64,000 bases of DNA, taken from NCBI RefSeq assembly GCF_001570565.1, contig NZ_BBXE01000016.1, positions 248,001-312,000 of the forward strand, written 5' to 3'. A model generated the notes under the pieces. That model did no database searches. It was not told the origin of the DNA and saw nothing but the letters and a program-made list of their open reading frames with translations. Every line of letters begins with the position of its first letter. Position 1 is the stretch's first letter. Origin of the DNA: Herbidospora yilanensis. Lineage in GTDB: Bacteria; Actinomycetota; Actinomycetes; Streptosporangiales; Streptosporangiaceae. The translations under genes and the position numbers were made by a program. Shown in pieces: positions 51,197-60,125 of this stretch.

Positions 51197-52435
51197 ATGA
51201 GAGCGGCCGCTTGTCTCCTGACCGTCGCGGTGGTCGCCGGTTGTGCGTCCGCGCCGGCGGCACCCGTCCGGACGACCGCCGTGAGCACGCCCTCGGCCAC
51301 ACTCGCGCCCCTGCCGGCCGGGTCGGCGGGTTGCGAGCTTCCCGGCGAGAAGGCCGACGACCTGCGGGCGGCCGACGCCCGCACCGCGTGGCGGACCGTC
51401 TGGGTCGACGACGACCGTGGGTCCATGGGGTTGCTGGCGGCGGCCCCCGACGGGGCGTTGTGGTCGACGTACACCAGCGAGAAGCAAGAGGACGGCGCCC
51501 TCGTGAGCAGGGACGGCGGGGTGCGCCGCTGGGACGGCGCCGGGTGGCGGACCTTCCGGATCCCCCGGGCCCGGCCCGAGCACCCGCAGTCCACCGTGGC
51601 GATCGCGGCGGCCTCCGCCGATCAGGCGTGGGTGTTCGGCCCGTCCGACGGCAGGTCGCCGAAGGAGACCGCCGGGTTCGTCGCCGCGTTCGCGGGTGGC
51701 GGGTGGCGTGCGGAGCCGCTGGCCGAACCGGCCGCGCGTTCGGTCGGCTGGGCCTTCACCGCCGCGCGTGCCGTGGACGGCGAGGTGTGGGCCGTGAACG
51801 GCCGGGCGGCGGTGTCGTGGACGGGGCGGCAGTGGCGTCACCACCCGCTTCCGGCGGCGGCCGGGGCCTTGGGCTCCGGAGACGGGGAGTGGTGGGCGGT
51901 CAGCGGGGCCCACGACGCACCTGCCGCGATGCGCTGGGAGTCCGGGGCCTGGCGCCAGGTCACCACACCCCCGTTCGAGCCTCCCGCGGACGTCATGCTG
52001 CCGCGTGTCACCCTGAGCGACGTCGTGGTGATCGGCCCCGACGACGTGTGGGTCGTCGGCGGTGTCTCCTGGCTCGACAAGGACGAGTACGACGAGGAGA
52101 ACGAGCCGCTGGAGAGGGGCCATCCGCTGGCGCTGCACTGGGACGGGAAAGGCTGGACCTGCCACTGGGGGCCGGCCACCTCCACCGCCGGCCGGATGAT
52201 CCGCTTCGGCCAGGCCGAGCCTGACGGCGGCGGCGGGCTGTGGGTGATCGCGGGGAGCGACCTGCTCTGGCACCTGGACGGCCGTCGCTGGACCCGCCAC
52301 CGGGTGCCCGCGCCGCCCGGGGCCGAGCCGCGCGTCGACTCTCTGGCCTGGCGTCCGGGAACCCGGGAGGTGTACGCGGTGGGATCGGTGGTCTCCAAGG
52401 GCGGGATCTCCCACGCCGCCCTCTGGCGGGCCTGA
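51197..52435 (+). CDS. Lipoprotein with beta-propeller-like repeats
   Basis: 412 residues. Signal peptide with lipobox VVAGC (Cys16). The mature part has repeated blocks of the type ...RRWDGAGWRTFRIP, VSWTGRQWRHHPLP, MRWESGAWRQVTTPP and LWHLDGRRWTRHRVP, spaced at about 60 residues, as in beta-propellers. Ligand unknown. It lies divergent from the arsR-CDF operon and convergent with the SpoIIE gene. Confidence 0.75.
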   Translation: MRAAACLLTVAVVAGCASAPAAPVRTTAVSTPSATLAPLPAGSAGCELPGEKADDLRAADARTAWRTVWVDDDRGSMGLLAAAPDGALWSTYTSEKQEDGALVSRDGGVRRWDGAGWRTFRIPRARPEHPQSTVAIAAASADQAWVFGPSDGRSPKETAGFVAAFAGGGWRAEPLAEPAARSVGWAFTAARAVDGEVWAVNGRAAVSWTGRQWRHHPLPAAAGALGSGDGEWWAVSGAHDAPAAMRWESGAWRQVTTPPFEPPADVMLPRVTLSDVVVIGPDDVWVVGGVSWLDKDEYDEENEPLERGHPLALHWDGKGWTCHWGPATSTAGRMIRFGQAEPDGGGGLWVIAGSDLLWHLDGRRWTRHRVPAPPGAEPRVDSLAWRPGTREVYAVGSVVSKGGISHAALWRA

Positions 52436-52442
52436 CCGGGGA

Positions 52443-54440
52443 TCAGGGCTGGATGCGGGCCATGAGCAGGGCGATGTCGTCCTCGGCGGGCGCGTCGCCG
52501 ACGATGGAGTCGATCACGGTCGCGCACACGCGGTCGAGCGTCGCCGACCGCGACGCCGCGTGCGCGAGGGCGTCGGCGAGCCTGGCCATGCCCGCGTCGA
52601 GGTCGGCCTGCCGCGTCTCGATCAGGCCGTCGGTGTAGAGGGCCAGCAGGGTGCCCGGCGACAGGTCCAGGTCGTGCGACTGGAAGGTGCCCAGCCCGAC
52701 GCCGATCGGGGTGCCGGCGGGCAGTGACGGGAACGTCACCTCACCCGACGGGCTCACGATCGCGGGCGGCGGATGCCCGGCCGTGGCCATGGTGCAGCGG
52801 CCGGTGCTCGGGTCGTAGACGGCGTACAGGCAGGTGGCGCCCATGGCTTCGGGGGTGAGGGCGTCCTCCGTCATGAGCTGGTCGAGGTGGGTGAGCAGCT
52901 CGTCCGGAGTCAGGTCGAGGTAGGCCAGGGCGCGTACGGCGGTGCGCAGCCGCCCCATGGTGGCCGCCGCGTTGATGCCGTGGCCGGTCACGTCGCCGAC
53001 GACCAGGGCGATCCGGCCGCCGGGCAGGTGGATGACGTCGTACCAGTCGCCGCCGACCCCCTCGTGCGCGTCGGAGGGCAGGTAACGCGAGGCCACCTCG
53101 ACGGCGCCGCTGCCGCACAGGTTCTGCGGCAGCAGGTCGCGCTGGAGGGCGAGCGCGGTCAGCCGCTCGCGCGTGTACTGGCGCGCGTTGTCCAGGCTCA
53201 GCGCGGCCCGCGTGACCAGTTCCTCGGCCACCAGCAGGTCGTCTCTGCTGAACGGCGCCGGATTGGTGCTGCGCGCGAAGACCGCGACGCCGAGCACGTC
53301 GCCGCGCGCCTCCAGCGGAACGACGATCAGCGAGTGCATGCCGGTGGCGGTGATGATCCGCGCCCGGTCGGGGTCCAGATCCAGCCAGGTGCCCGGCGAA
53401 GTGTCCAGCACGGGCTCGAAGTGCGACCGGCGCGAGTGCAGGACCTCCATGAACGGCGATCGCGGCGGCACGAACACCGCCTCCCCGCGCTCCCAGAGCG
53501 ACTCGGGCGCCCCGTCGTGCACCGAGGCCACGCCAGCCCGCCGGAACACGGGGGCTCCGGCCTCCGGCGTGGCCAGCCGCCGCAGCGGCTCGGTGCCCGG
53601 CAGCACCGCCTCGGGCAGGTCGACGGTCACGAAGTCGGCGAGCACCGGAATGGCCAGTTCGGCCAGCTCCTGGGCGGTGCTCATGACGTCCAGGGTGCTG
53701 CCGAGCCGGACGCCCGCCTCACGCAGCAGGTCGAGGTGGTCCCGCGCCTTGCTGTTGCTGAAGTCCAGGGCCACCGAGCACACGCCCAGCGGCCTGCCGT
53801 CGACGCCCGCCAACGGCAACAGCGAGATCGACAACACCCGCTCCTCGCCCTCATAGGACCAGTGGGCCTCACGATCGATCATGGGCCGGCCGTCGGCGAG
53901 CACCTCGCGCATGGCGTCCCGCACCCCTTCGTTGTCGATCCCCGGGATGACCTCGGTCAGGGAGCGGCCGATCCGGTAGTAGGGATAGCCGTCCTGGAGC
54001 TGCTCGGCCGCCTCGTTGAACCAGACGCAGCGCAGATCCCTGTCCCAGATGGCCAGGGCGACCGGGAAGCTGCCGATGAGCGACTCCAGCAGCGCGCTGG
54101 TGTCGCTGGACAGGTCGATGGCGACCGGAATCGCCGACACCAACCACGACTCGCCTCTCTGGCCGTCGTCGCCAAGAGTGAGCGGCGCGGCGTCGGCGCG
54201 CACGATGACCACCTCGCCGTCCCGCCGCCGCACCTCCACCATCCCCGTTCGCGGCAGGTAGGCCCCGGGCCGTTCGCCGCCGGGCGGGAGAAGCGTGCCG
54301 ATGGGCCGCCCGAAGATGTCGGCCGCGAGATAACCGGTGAGCTCCTCGGCGGCCCGAGTCCAGCCGATCACGGACCCGGTGCCGTCGACGACGGCGACCG
54401 CCGGGGTCGCCGCTCTATGGACACTGTCAGCTGATTTCAT
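52443..54440 (-). CDS. PAS-PAS-GAF-SpoIIE (PP2C) signalling phosphatase
   Basis: 665 residues, cytoplasmic. Domains: PAS (about 10-105, VIGWTRAAEELTGYLAADIF), second PAS (about 120-240, CVWFNEAAEQLQDGYPYYRI), GAF (about 250-420) and SpoIIE-type PP2C (about 440-660). Metal-binding motifs in the last are GVGGDWYDVI, VVGDVTGHGI, TAGHPPP and LYTDGLIE. Such proteins dephosphorylate STAS anti-sigma antagonists. Target not identifiable; the STAS protein at 27124 is one candidate in the window. Divergent from the large decarboxylase. Confidence 0.9.
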   Translation of the reverse strand: MKSADSVHRAATPAVAVVDGTGSVIGWTRAAEELTGYLAADIFGRPIGTLLPPGGERPGAYLPRTGMVEVRRRDGEVVIVRADAAPLTLGDDGQRGESWLVSAIPVAIDLSSDTSALLESLIGSFPVALAIWDRDLRCVWFNEAAEQLQDGYPYYRIGRSLTEVIPGIDNEGVRDAMREVLADGRPMIDREAHWSYEGEERVLSISLLPLAGVDGRPLGVCSVALDFSNSKARDHLDLLREAGVRLGSTLDVMSTAQELAELAIPVLADFVTVDLPEAVLPGTEPLRRLATPEAGAPVFRRAGVASVHDGAPESLWERGEAVFVPPRSPFMEVLHSRRSHFEPVLDTSPGTWLDLDPDRARIITATGMHSLIVVPLEARGDVLGVAVFARSTNPAPFSRDDLLVAEELVTRAALSLDNARQYTRERLTALALQRDLLPQNLCGSGAVEVASRYLPSDAHEGVGGDWYDVIHLPGGRIALVVGDVTGHGINAAATMGRLRTAVRALAYLDLTPDELLTHLDQLMTEDALTPEAMGATCLYAVYDPSTGRCTMATAGHPPPAIVSPSGEVTFPSLPAGTPIGVGLGTFQSHDLDLSPGTLLALYTDGLIETRQADLDAGMARLADALAHAASRSATLDRVCATVIDSIVGDAPAEDDIALLMARIQP

Positions 54441-54544
54441 GCCATCACCCCTTTTTCGGTGGGGGCCGAGTTCGCTGCCAGAAACGTCAGAATAACTGCG
54501 TCTACCTGCACTTATGTCAAGTTTGACCAGGCTTTGGCAGGTGC

Positions 54545-54573
54545 TTGATCAAAGGCTCGTCACTCTGTGTAAT
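54545..54573 (+). promoter_or_regulatory. Candidate promoter of the large decarboxylase gene
   Basis: TTGATC (54545-54550) and TGTAAT (54568-54573) are separated by 17 bases and resemble a SigA-type -35/-10 pair. A start near 54580 would give a 30-base leader with GGAG before the ATG at 54611. Confidence 0.5.
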
Positions 54574-54610
54574 TGATTGGTCGCACGTCCCCTCGACCGT
54601 GGAGCGCCGT

Positions 54611-56839
54611 ATGGAGCGAATGGTTCTGGCCGCCGTCACCGAGCATCCCGACGCCGACACCGCACTGGCCGGGCAACTCCGCCGGGTCTGTGCCGCGATG
54701 AGCGAACAAGGGCTCCAGGCTCGCTGGACCTACCGCCCCGACGACGCCCTGGCCGTCATCGGGTCGGACGCCTCGCTCACGGCGGTGCTGGCGGCCTGGG
54801 ACGCACCCGGGGCCGAAGACCTCCTCCGCGCCGTGGCCGGCCGCTTCCGCAGCCTGCCCGTCTTCCTGATGACCCAGGACCAGGAGCTTCCCCTGTGGGT
54901 CTACGAGGTCATCCAGGGTTACGTCTTCCCGCTGGAGGACACCCCGCAGTTCATCGCGGGCCGCATCGCGCACGCCGCCGAGCAGTACGCCGACACGATC
55001 CTCCCGCCGTTCTTCCGCGCCCTGCGGCGGCTGCAGGACCACCACCGCTACTCCTGGCACACCCCGGCGCACGCCGGTGGCGTCGCGTTCCTCAAGTCTC
55101 CCGTGGGCAGGGCCTTCTTCGACTTCTACGGCGAACGCCTCCTGCGCACCGACCTGTCGATCTCGGTCCCGGAGCTGGGCTCGCCCCTCGACCACACCGG
55201 CCCGATCGGCGAGGCCGAGCACAACGCCGCCCGCGTCTTCGGGGCCGACCGCACGTTCTTCGTCGTCAACGGCAACTCCACCGCCAACCGCATCGTCGGG
55301 CACCACGCCATCGCCCGCGACGACACCGTGCTGGTCGACCGGAACTGCCACAAGTCCGTCCAGCACGCCCTCGCGATCAGCGGCGCCCGGCCCGTCTACC
55401 TCGTGCCCGAACGCAACGGCCTCGGGCTGGCCGGGCCGATTCCGCCGAAGGCGCTGGAGCAGGCCGCCGTCCGGGCGCGGGTGGCCGATCATCCGCTCGC
55501 CTCCGGGGAGCCCACGTACTCGGTCGTGACCAACTCCACCTACGACGGCGTCTGCTACGACGCCATCAGGGTCGCCGAGCTGCTCGGGGCGAGTGTGCCG
55601 CGTGTGCACTTCGACGAGGCGTGGTTCGCCTACGGGCGGTTCAACCCGCTCTACGCGGGCCGTTACGGCATGGCGGTCGACGTCCACACCCTGCCGGGAC
55701 CCGACCGGCCCACGGTCTTCGCCACCCAGTCCACGCACAAACTGCTGGCCGCGTTGTCGCAGGCCGCGATGCTGCACGTCCGGCCGGCGCCCCGGGCGCC
55801 GGTCGACTACGACGCGTTCAACGAGACCTACCTCATGCACGCCTCGACCTCGCCGCTCTATCCGATGATCGCTTCGCTCGACGTCGCGGCGGCGATGATG
55901 GACGGCCCTTCGGGGACCTTCCTCACCCAGGAGGCGATCGTCGAGGCGGTCCGGTTCCGGCAGGCGATGACCCGGCTGGCCGCCCGCATCCGCGAAGAGG
56001 GCCGGCGGCCCGAATGGTTCTTCGGCGTCTGGCAGCCTCCCGCGGTCGCCGACACCGATCTCGCCCTGCTGTGCGCCGATCCGCGTTACTGGACGCTGGA
56101 GCCGGGGGCCGCCTGGCACGGCTTCGACGGGATGGCCGACGGATACGCCCTGCTCGACCCGATCAAGGTGACCATCACCTGCCCGGGCGCCGACGCGGCC
56201 CAGGGCACCCTCGACTGGGGCATCCCGGCCCGGGTCGTCGACGCCTACCTGCAGCGGCGCGGCATCGTGGTGGAGAAGACCGGCGACCACACCCTTCTGG
56301 TGCTGTTCTCCATGGGGATCACCAAGGGCAAGTGGGGCACCCTCATCGACGCCCTGACCGACTTCAAGCACGCCTACGACAACGACGTGCCCCTGGCCGA
56401 GGTGCTGCCCGGTTTCGGGCCGCCCTCGGTCTCGCTGCGGAAGTACTGCGCCGACGTCCACGGCATGCTGCGCGAGTCGGCGGTGGGCGACCTGCTCGAC
56501 CAGGTCTTCACCGACCTGCCCGAGCCGGTGTCGACCCCCGCCGACTGCTACCAGGCCATGATCCGGCGGCGCACCGAACGGGTCCCGCTGGCCAAGCTCC
56601 CCGGACGGGTCGCCGCGGCCACCGTCGTCGTCACCCCTCCCGGCATCCCCATGCTGATGCCGGGCGAGGCCGCGGGCGCGGCCGACGGGCCGCTGATGGC
56701 CTACCTCCGCGCGCTCGAAGACTTCGACCGGGCCTTTCCCGAGCTCGCCACCGACATCCACGGCGCTCACCGCGACGGTGACGGGCGCTACTGGATCGAG
56801 GTCCTAGCCGGAGTAGAGCGTCTCGATGCTGGCGTGTAG
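54611..56839 (+). CDS. Group III Orn/Lys/Arg decarboxylase (long form)
   Basis: 742 residues from ATG 54611, with GGAG six bases upstream. An N-terminal wing (about 1-105) of the Adi/LdcI type is followed by the PLP domain (FFVVNGNSTANRIVGHHAIA, HFDEAWFAYGRFNPLY, PLP-Lys in TQSTHKLLAALSQA) and a C-terminal domain (TVVVTPPGIPMLMPGE). The family acts on Arg, Lys or Orn. It is a distant paralogue of the short form at 48592. The 3' end overlaps the convergent TPP-enzyme gene by 36 bases. Confidence 0.92.
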   Translation: MERMVLAAVTEHPDADTALAGQLRRVCAAMSEQGLQARWTYRPDDALAVIGSDASLTAVLAAWDAPGAEDLLRAVAGRFRSLPVFLMTQDQELPLWVYEVIQGYVFPLEDTPQFIAGRIAHAAEQYADTILPPFFRALRRLQDHHRYSWHTPAHAGGVAFLKSPVGRAFFDFYGERLLRTDLSISVPELGSPLDHTGPIGEAEHNAARVFGADRTFFVVNGNSTANRIVGHHAIARDDTVLVDRNCHKSVQHALAISGARPVYLVPERNGLGLAGPIPPKALEQAAVRARVADHPLASGEPTYSVVTNSTYDGVCYDAIRVAELLGASVPRVHFDEAWFAYGRFNPLYAGRYGMAVDVHTLPGPDRPTVFATQSTHKLLAALSQAAMLHVRPAPRAPVDYDAFNETYLMHASTSPLYPMIASLDVAAAMMDGPSGTFLTQEAIVEAVRFRQAMTRLAARIREEGRRPEWFFGVWQPPAVADTDLALLCADPRYWTLEPGAAWHGFDGMADGYALLDPIKVTITCPGADAAQGTLDWGIPARVVDAYLQRRGIVVEKTGDHTLLVLFSMGITKGKWGTLIDALTDFKHAYDNDVPLAEVLPGFGPPSVSLRKYCADVHGMLRESAVGDLLDQVFTDLPEPVSTPADCYQAMIRRRTERVPLAKLPGRVAAATVVVTPPGIPMLMPGEAAGAADGPLMAYLRALEDFDRAFPELATDIHGAHRDGDGRYWIEVLAGVERLDAGV

Positions 56840-58453
56840 CTGCTCGGCCAGCGGCGGCGCGGTGTACGGGTCCGTCACCACCTCGATGTAGCAACCGCCC
56901 TTGGCCGACTGGGCCGCCTCCATGGCCCGGTCGAGCTCCGCCAGGGTGGTGACCCGGGCGGTCTGCCAGGCCTCGCAGCCGAACACCGTGGGCAGCTCCG
57001 AGTAGCGCCACTGGCCGAGGTCGTTGTAGGCGCTGTCGGGGTCGCGGCAGAGCAGGCGCTCGATCAGGTAGCCCTTGTTGTTGAGGACGAAGACGATCGG
57101 GCGCAGGCCGTACCGGCCGAAAACGCTCAGTTCCTGGACGGTGAGCTGGTGGGAGCCCTCGCCGGTGATCAGCACCACCCGCCGGTCGGGTGCGGCGAAG
57201 GCCGCCCCGACCGCGGCGGGGGTGGCCCAGCCGATCGAGCCCCACATGGTCTGGTTCTCGAACGCGACGTGCTTGGGCAACCGGGCGAAGGCCATGCCCA
57301 GCGACGGCGTGCCGGTCTCGGCCACCAGGATGTCGCCTTCCTTCAGGAACGACTCCCAGCGCGGATACAGCGTCTCGGCGGTGATCGCGTCCTGGCCGCT
57401 GCCGCGGACCGGCTCCATGCGGGTGACGTCGACGCCCGGCATGGGCCAGTTCCGGTCGGGCAGGTCGCTCGTCAGGGCGGGCAGCAGGTCCTTCATCTCC
57501 ACGCTCTGGTAGGTCAGGCCGTCGACCTGGGTGTGGTGGTGGCGGATGTCGACGACCTTGGCCGGGTCGAGGTCGGCGGTGAAGGCGCCGCTGTTGAAGT
57601 CGTGCATGAGCGCGCCGATCATGATCACGACGTCGGCGTCCTCGACGAAACGGCGCACGCTCTCGTTCATGAGCCTGCCGTCGTACATCCCGGCGAAGGC
57701 CGGGTCGTCCTCGTCGAGGATGCCCTTGTCGGCCACCATCGTGGCGAAGGGCAGGCCCGTGGCGTCCAGGAACGACCGCAGCTCCTCGCCCAGCCCGGCG
57801 CGGACGGTCAGCAGCCCCGGCAGGACACAGGCCGTCTCGGCCTTGCCGAGCATCCGGGTGACCGTCTCGACGACCGCCTCCACCTGAGCGGGGTCGCTGG
57901 CCGGAGGCGGCAGCGGCGCGGCCTGGCTGACGATCGGCATCGAGGCCATGTCGGCGGGAAAGGCGAGGTAGACGGGCCGGCGGTGGTAGAGCGCGGCCCC
58001 GATCAGCCGCTCGATCTCGGCGGCGGCGTTCTGCGGGGTGAAGATCGCGCCGGCGCACACGACCGGCTCGGACATCCGCCGGAACAGGTCGAACTCCCCG
58101 TTGCCGAGCGTGTGGTGGATCAGCGAATGATGAGCCTGTACGGGCATCTTCGGCATCCCCACCAGGTGGAACACCGGCAGATGGTCGGCGTACGCCCCCG
58201 CGATGCCGTTGATCGCGCTCAGCTCGCCGACGCCGTAGGTCGTGCAGACGGCCCCGGCGCCGTTGACGCGCGCGTAGCCGTCGGCGCTGTAGGCGGCGTT
58301 GAGCTCGTTGCAACTGCCCACCCATTCGACGTCCGGGTGGGCCACGATGGCGTCGTCGACGGGGAACGCGTAGTCCCCCGGAACGCCGAAGACGTGGCGC
58401 ACGCCGATGTCCCGCAGGCGGTTCAGGACGTGCTCGATCACTGTGATGGCCAT
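56804..58453 (-). CDS. Thiamine-pyrophosphate-dependent 2-oxo acid decarboxylase (indolepyruvate/phenylpyruvate type)
   Basis: 549 residues. Activating Glu50 (GSCNELNAAYSADGYAR), the paired His113-His114 (LIHHTLG) of pyruvate and indolepyruvate decarboxylases, and the C-terminal TPP motif GEGSHQLTVQELSVFGRY ending in NNKGYLIE. The canonical GDG is GEG. The substrate is probably an aromatic or branched 2-oxo acid; indole-3-pyruvate would give an auxin precursor. Starts at ATG 58453. The cofactor is thiamine pyrophosphate, the product sensed by the window's riboswitch. Confidence 0.87.
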   Translation of the reverse strand: MAITVIEHVLNRLRDIGVRHVFGVPGDYAFPVDDAIVAHPDVEWVGSCNELNAAYSADGYARVNGAGAVCTTYGVGELSAINGIAGAYADHLPVFHLVGMPKMPVQAHHSLIHHTLGNGEFDLFRRMSEPVVCAGAIFTPQNAAAEIERLIGAALYHRRPVYLAFPADMASMPIVSQAAPLPPPASDPAQVEAVVETVTRMLGKAETACVLPGLLTVRAGLGEELRSFLDATGLPFATMVADKGILDEDDPAFAGMYDGRLMNESVRRFVEDADVVIMIGALMHDFNSGAFTADLDPAKVVDIRHHHTQVDGLTYQSVEMKDLLPALTSDLPDRNWPMPGVDVTRMEPVRGSGQDAITAETLYPRWESFLKEGDILVAETGTPSLGMAFARLPKHVAFENQTMWGSIGWATPAAVGAAFAAPDRRVVLITGEGSHQLTVQELSVFGRYGLRPIVFVLNNKGYLIERLLCRDPDSAYNDLGQWRYSELPTVFGCEAWQTARVTTLAELDRAMEAAQSAKGGCYIEVVTDPYTAPPLAEQLHASIETLYSG

Positions 58454-58607
58454 CGGACTCCCCCTTGTCGTCTGCCAACAGGGGGAAGCCTGCCCAGTTA
58501 AACGTGGCGAATCACCATAAAACGGGCAGTGGTCTTCGTGGGTACGGCGGTTCTCCAGATCCGCTAGCCTGGCCGCTCCACCACTTGAATAGAGGAAAGG
58601 TGCGGTC

Positions 58608-59438
58608 GTGATCGGCTGGTTCGAAGCGGTCATTCTCGGGCTGATCCAAGGGCTCACCGAGTTCCTGCCGATCTCTTCCAGTGCCCACATCCGCGTGGTG
58701 TCGGCCTTCGCCGGCTGGCCCGACCCGGGAGCGGCGTTCACGGCGGTGATCCAGCTCGGCACCGAGGCCGCCGTGCTGATCTACTTCCGGAAAGAGCTCT
58801 GGGAGATCATCTCCACCTGGACACGCTCGTTGTTCGACAAGTCGCTGCGCGACAACTGGGCCGCCCGCATGGGGTGGTACATCATCGCCGGCACCCTGCC
58901 CATCGCGGTCCTCGGCCTGGTGCTGAAAGACCAGATCGAGACGGTCTTCCGCGATCTGCGCATCGTGGGCGTCACCCTGATCGTCTTCGCGCTCATCCTC
59001 TGGTGGGCCGACCACACCGCGCGCAACACGTTGTCGCTGCAGACCCACCTCAACTTCAAGCACGCCCTCGGCTATGGCTTCGCCCAGTCGCTGGCGCTGA
59101 TCCCCGGCGTCTCCCGTTCGGGCGGCACGGTGACCGCGGGTCTGCTGCTCGGCTACCGGCGTGAAGACGCGGCCAAGTATTCGTTCCTGCTGGCCATCCC
59201 GGCCGTGCTGGCGTCGGGCGGGCTGGAGTTGTTCGAGATCGGCGAGGGGCAGGCGCCCGCGTGGGGGCCGACGATCCTGGCCACGGTGATCTCGTTCTTC
59301 GTGGGCTACGCGGCGGTGGCGTGGTTCCTGCGCTACATCAGCACCCACCGGTTCACCCCGTTCGTGATCTACCGGATCGTCCTCGGGGTGTTCGTCATCC
59401 TGTCGGTCAGCATGGGGTGGATCCCCGCGCAGGGCTGA
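58608..59438 (+). CDS. uppP: Undecaprenyl-diphosphatase UppP (BacA)
   Basis: 276 residues, about eight membrane helices, GTG start preceded by GAGGAAAGG. Active-site motifs: GLIQGLTEFLPISSSAHIRV near the N terminus and LIPGVSRSGGTVTAGLLLGY near 165-185. It dephosphorylates undecaprenyl pyrophosphate on the outer membrane face, recycling the lipid carrier for wall synthesis and giving bacitracin resistance. Convergent with the small membrane protein at 59439; stops are adjacent. Confidence 0.96.
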   Translation: MIGWFEAVILGLIQGLTEFLPISSSAHIRVVSAFAGWPDPGAAFTAVIQLGTEAAVLIYFRKELWEIISTWTRSLFDKSLRDNWAARMGWYIIAGTLPIAVLGLVLKDQIETVFRDLRIVGVTLIVFALILWWADHTARNTLSLQTHLNFKHALGYGFAQSLALIPGVSRSGGTVTAGLLLGYRREDAAKYSFLLAIPAVLASGGLELFEIGEGQAPAWGPTILATVISFFVGYAAVAWFLRYISTHRFTPFVIYRIVLGVFVILSVSMGWIPAQG

Positions 59439-59612
59439 TCACGTCTCCATCGCCATCACGATGACGAGCCCGACGAGGTGGATCAGCACCACGAACACCA
59501 TGAAAGCGACGAACAGCCACTTCGCCGGGCCGTGCTCGAAGGTCTTGTCGTCCTTCAGCGGCGGGCGCTTCGCCTGGCGGTCGGCGATCCGCTCTTCCAG
59601 GGGCTTTCGCAT
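59439..59612 (-). CDS. Small single-pass membrane protein
   Basis: 57 residues. A charged head (MRKPLEERIADRQAKRPPLK) and one membrane helix (WLFVAFMVFVVLIHLVGLVI) ending MAMET. The frame is intact and codon use is normal. It ends one base after uppP on the opposite strand. The OhrR-like gene starts about 75 bases away in the other direction, with its operators in between, so it may be regulated by it. Family unknown. Confidence 0.7.
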   Translation of the reverse strand: MRKPLEERIADRQAKRPPLKDDKTFEHGPAKWLFVAFMVFVVLIHLVGLVIVMAMET

Positions 59613-59646
59613 CAGGGCCGTCCTCGGTCGGGTAGTGCGCTAACAT

Positions 59647-59673
59647 TTAGTGTACTAATCATTAGTGTACTCA
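59647..59673. promoter_or_regulatory. Tandem MarR/OhrR-type operators
   Basis: TTAGTGTACTAA (59647-59658) is a perfect palindrome, and TTAGTGTACTCA (59662-59673) repeats it with one mismatch in the arm, in the same orientation. They lie between the small membrane protein and the OhrR-like gene and overlap likely -10 elements (TAGTGT, TACTCA). Typical of MarR autoregulation. Confidence 0.75.
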
Positions 59674-59686
59674 ATGGGGTGACGTC

Positions 59687-60112
59687 ATCGATCCGCTGTC
59701 TCTGGAGAACCAGGTCTGTTTCGCCCTGGCCGTCGCCTCCCGGTCGGTGATCGCGCTCTATCGGCCGGTGCTGGAGCCGATGGGCCTGACCCACCCGCAA
59801 TACCTGGTCATGCTGGCCCTGTGGGAACGCGCGCCGCTGTCGGTGAAAGACCTCGCCGGGCTGCTGCAACTGGAGCCGGCCACGTTGTCGCCGCTGCTCA
59901 AGAGGCTGGAGGCGGCCGGCCTCGTCGAGCGCCGGCGCGGCACCGCCGACGAGCGCTCCCTGGCCGTCACGCTCACCGATGACGGCCGCGCGCTCCGCGC
60001 CCAGGCCGAGAAGATCCCCGCCACGATCGTCGAACGCCTCGGCATGGACATCGCCGAGTTGCAGGACCTGCACCAGGCGCTGACCCGGGTGATCGCCGCC
60101 GCGACCCGGTGA
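59687..60112 (+). CDS. MarR/OhrR-family regulator with irregular start
   Basis: The conserved product begins before the first ordinary start codon. In frame from 59687 it reads IDPLSLENQVCFALAVASRS, like OhrR proteins with the reactive Cys in QLCF. The only in-frame ATG/GTG/TTG is GTG 59747, which would remove that Cys and helix 1. A GTG at 59679 is at the right place for a start but one base out of phase. So either a frameshift or a rare start (ATC 59687 or CTG 59696) is used. The rest (LTHPQYLVMLALWER, LLKRLEAAGLVERRRGTADERSL) is a normal MarR fold. The start given here is uncertain. Confidence 0.72.
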   Translation: MDPLSLENQVCFALAVASRSVIALYRPVLEPMGLTHPQYLVMLALWERAPLSVKDLAGLLQLEPATLSPLLKRLEAAGLVERRRGTADERSLAVTLTDDGRALRAQAEKIPATIVERLGMDIAELQDLHQALTRVIAAATR

Positions 60113-60125
60113 CACACTCGTCTGT

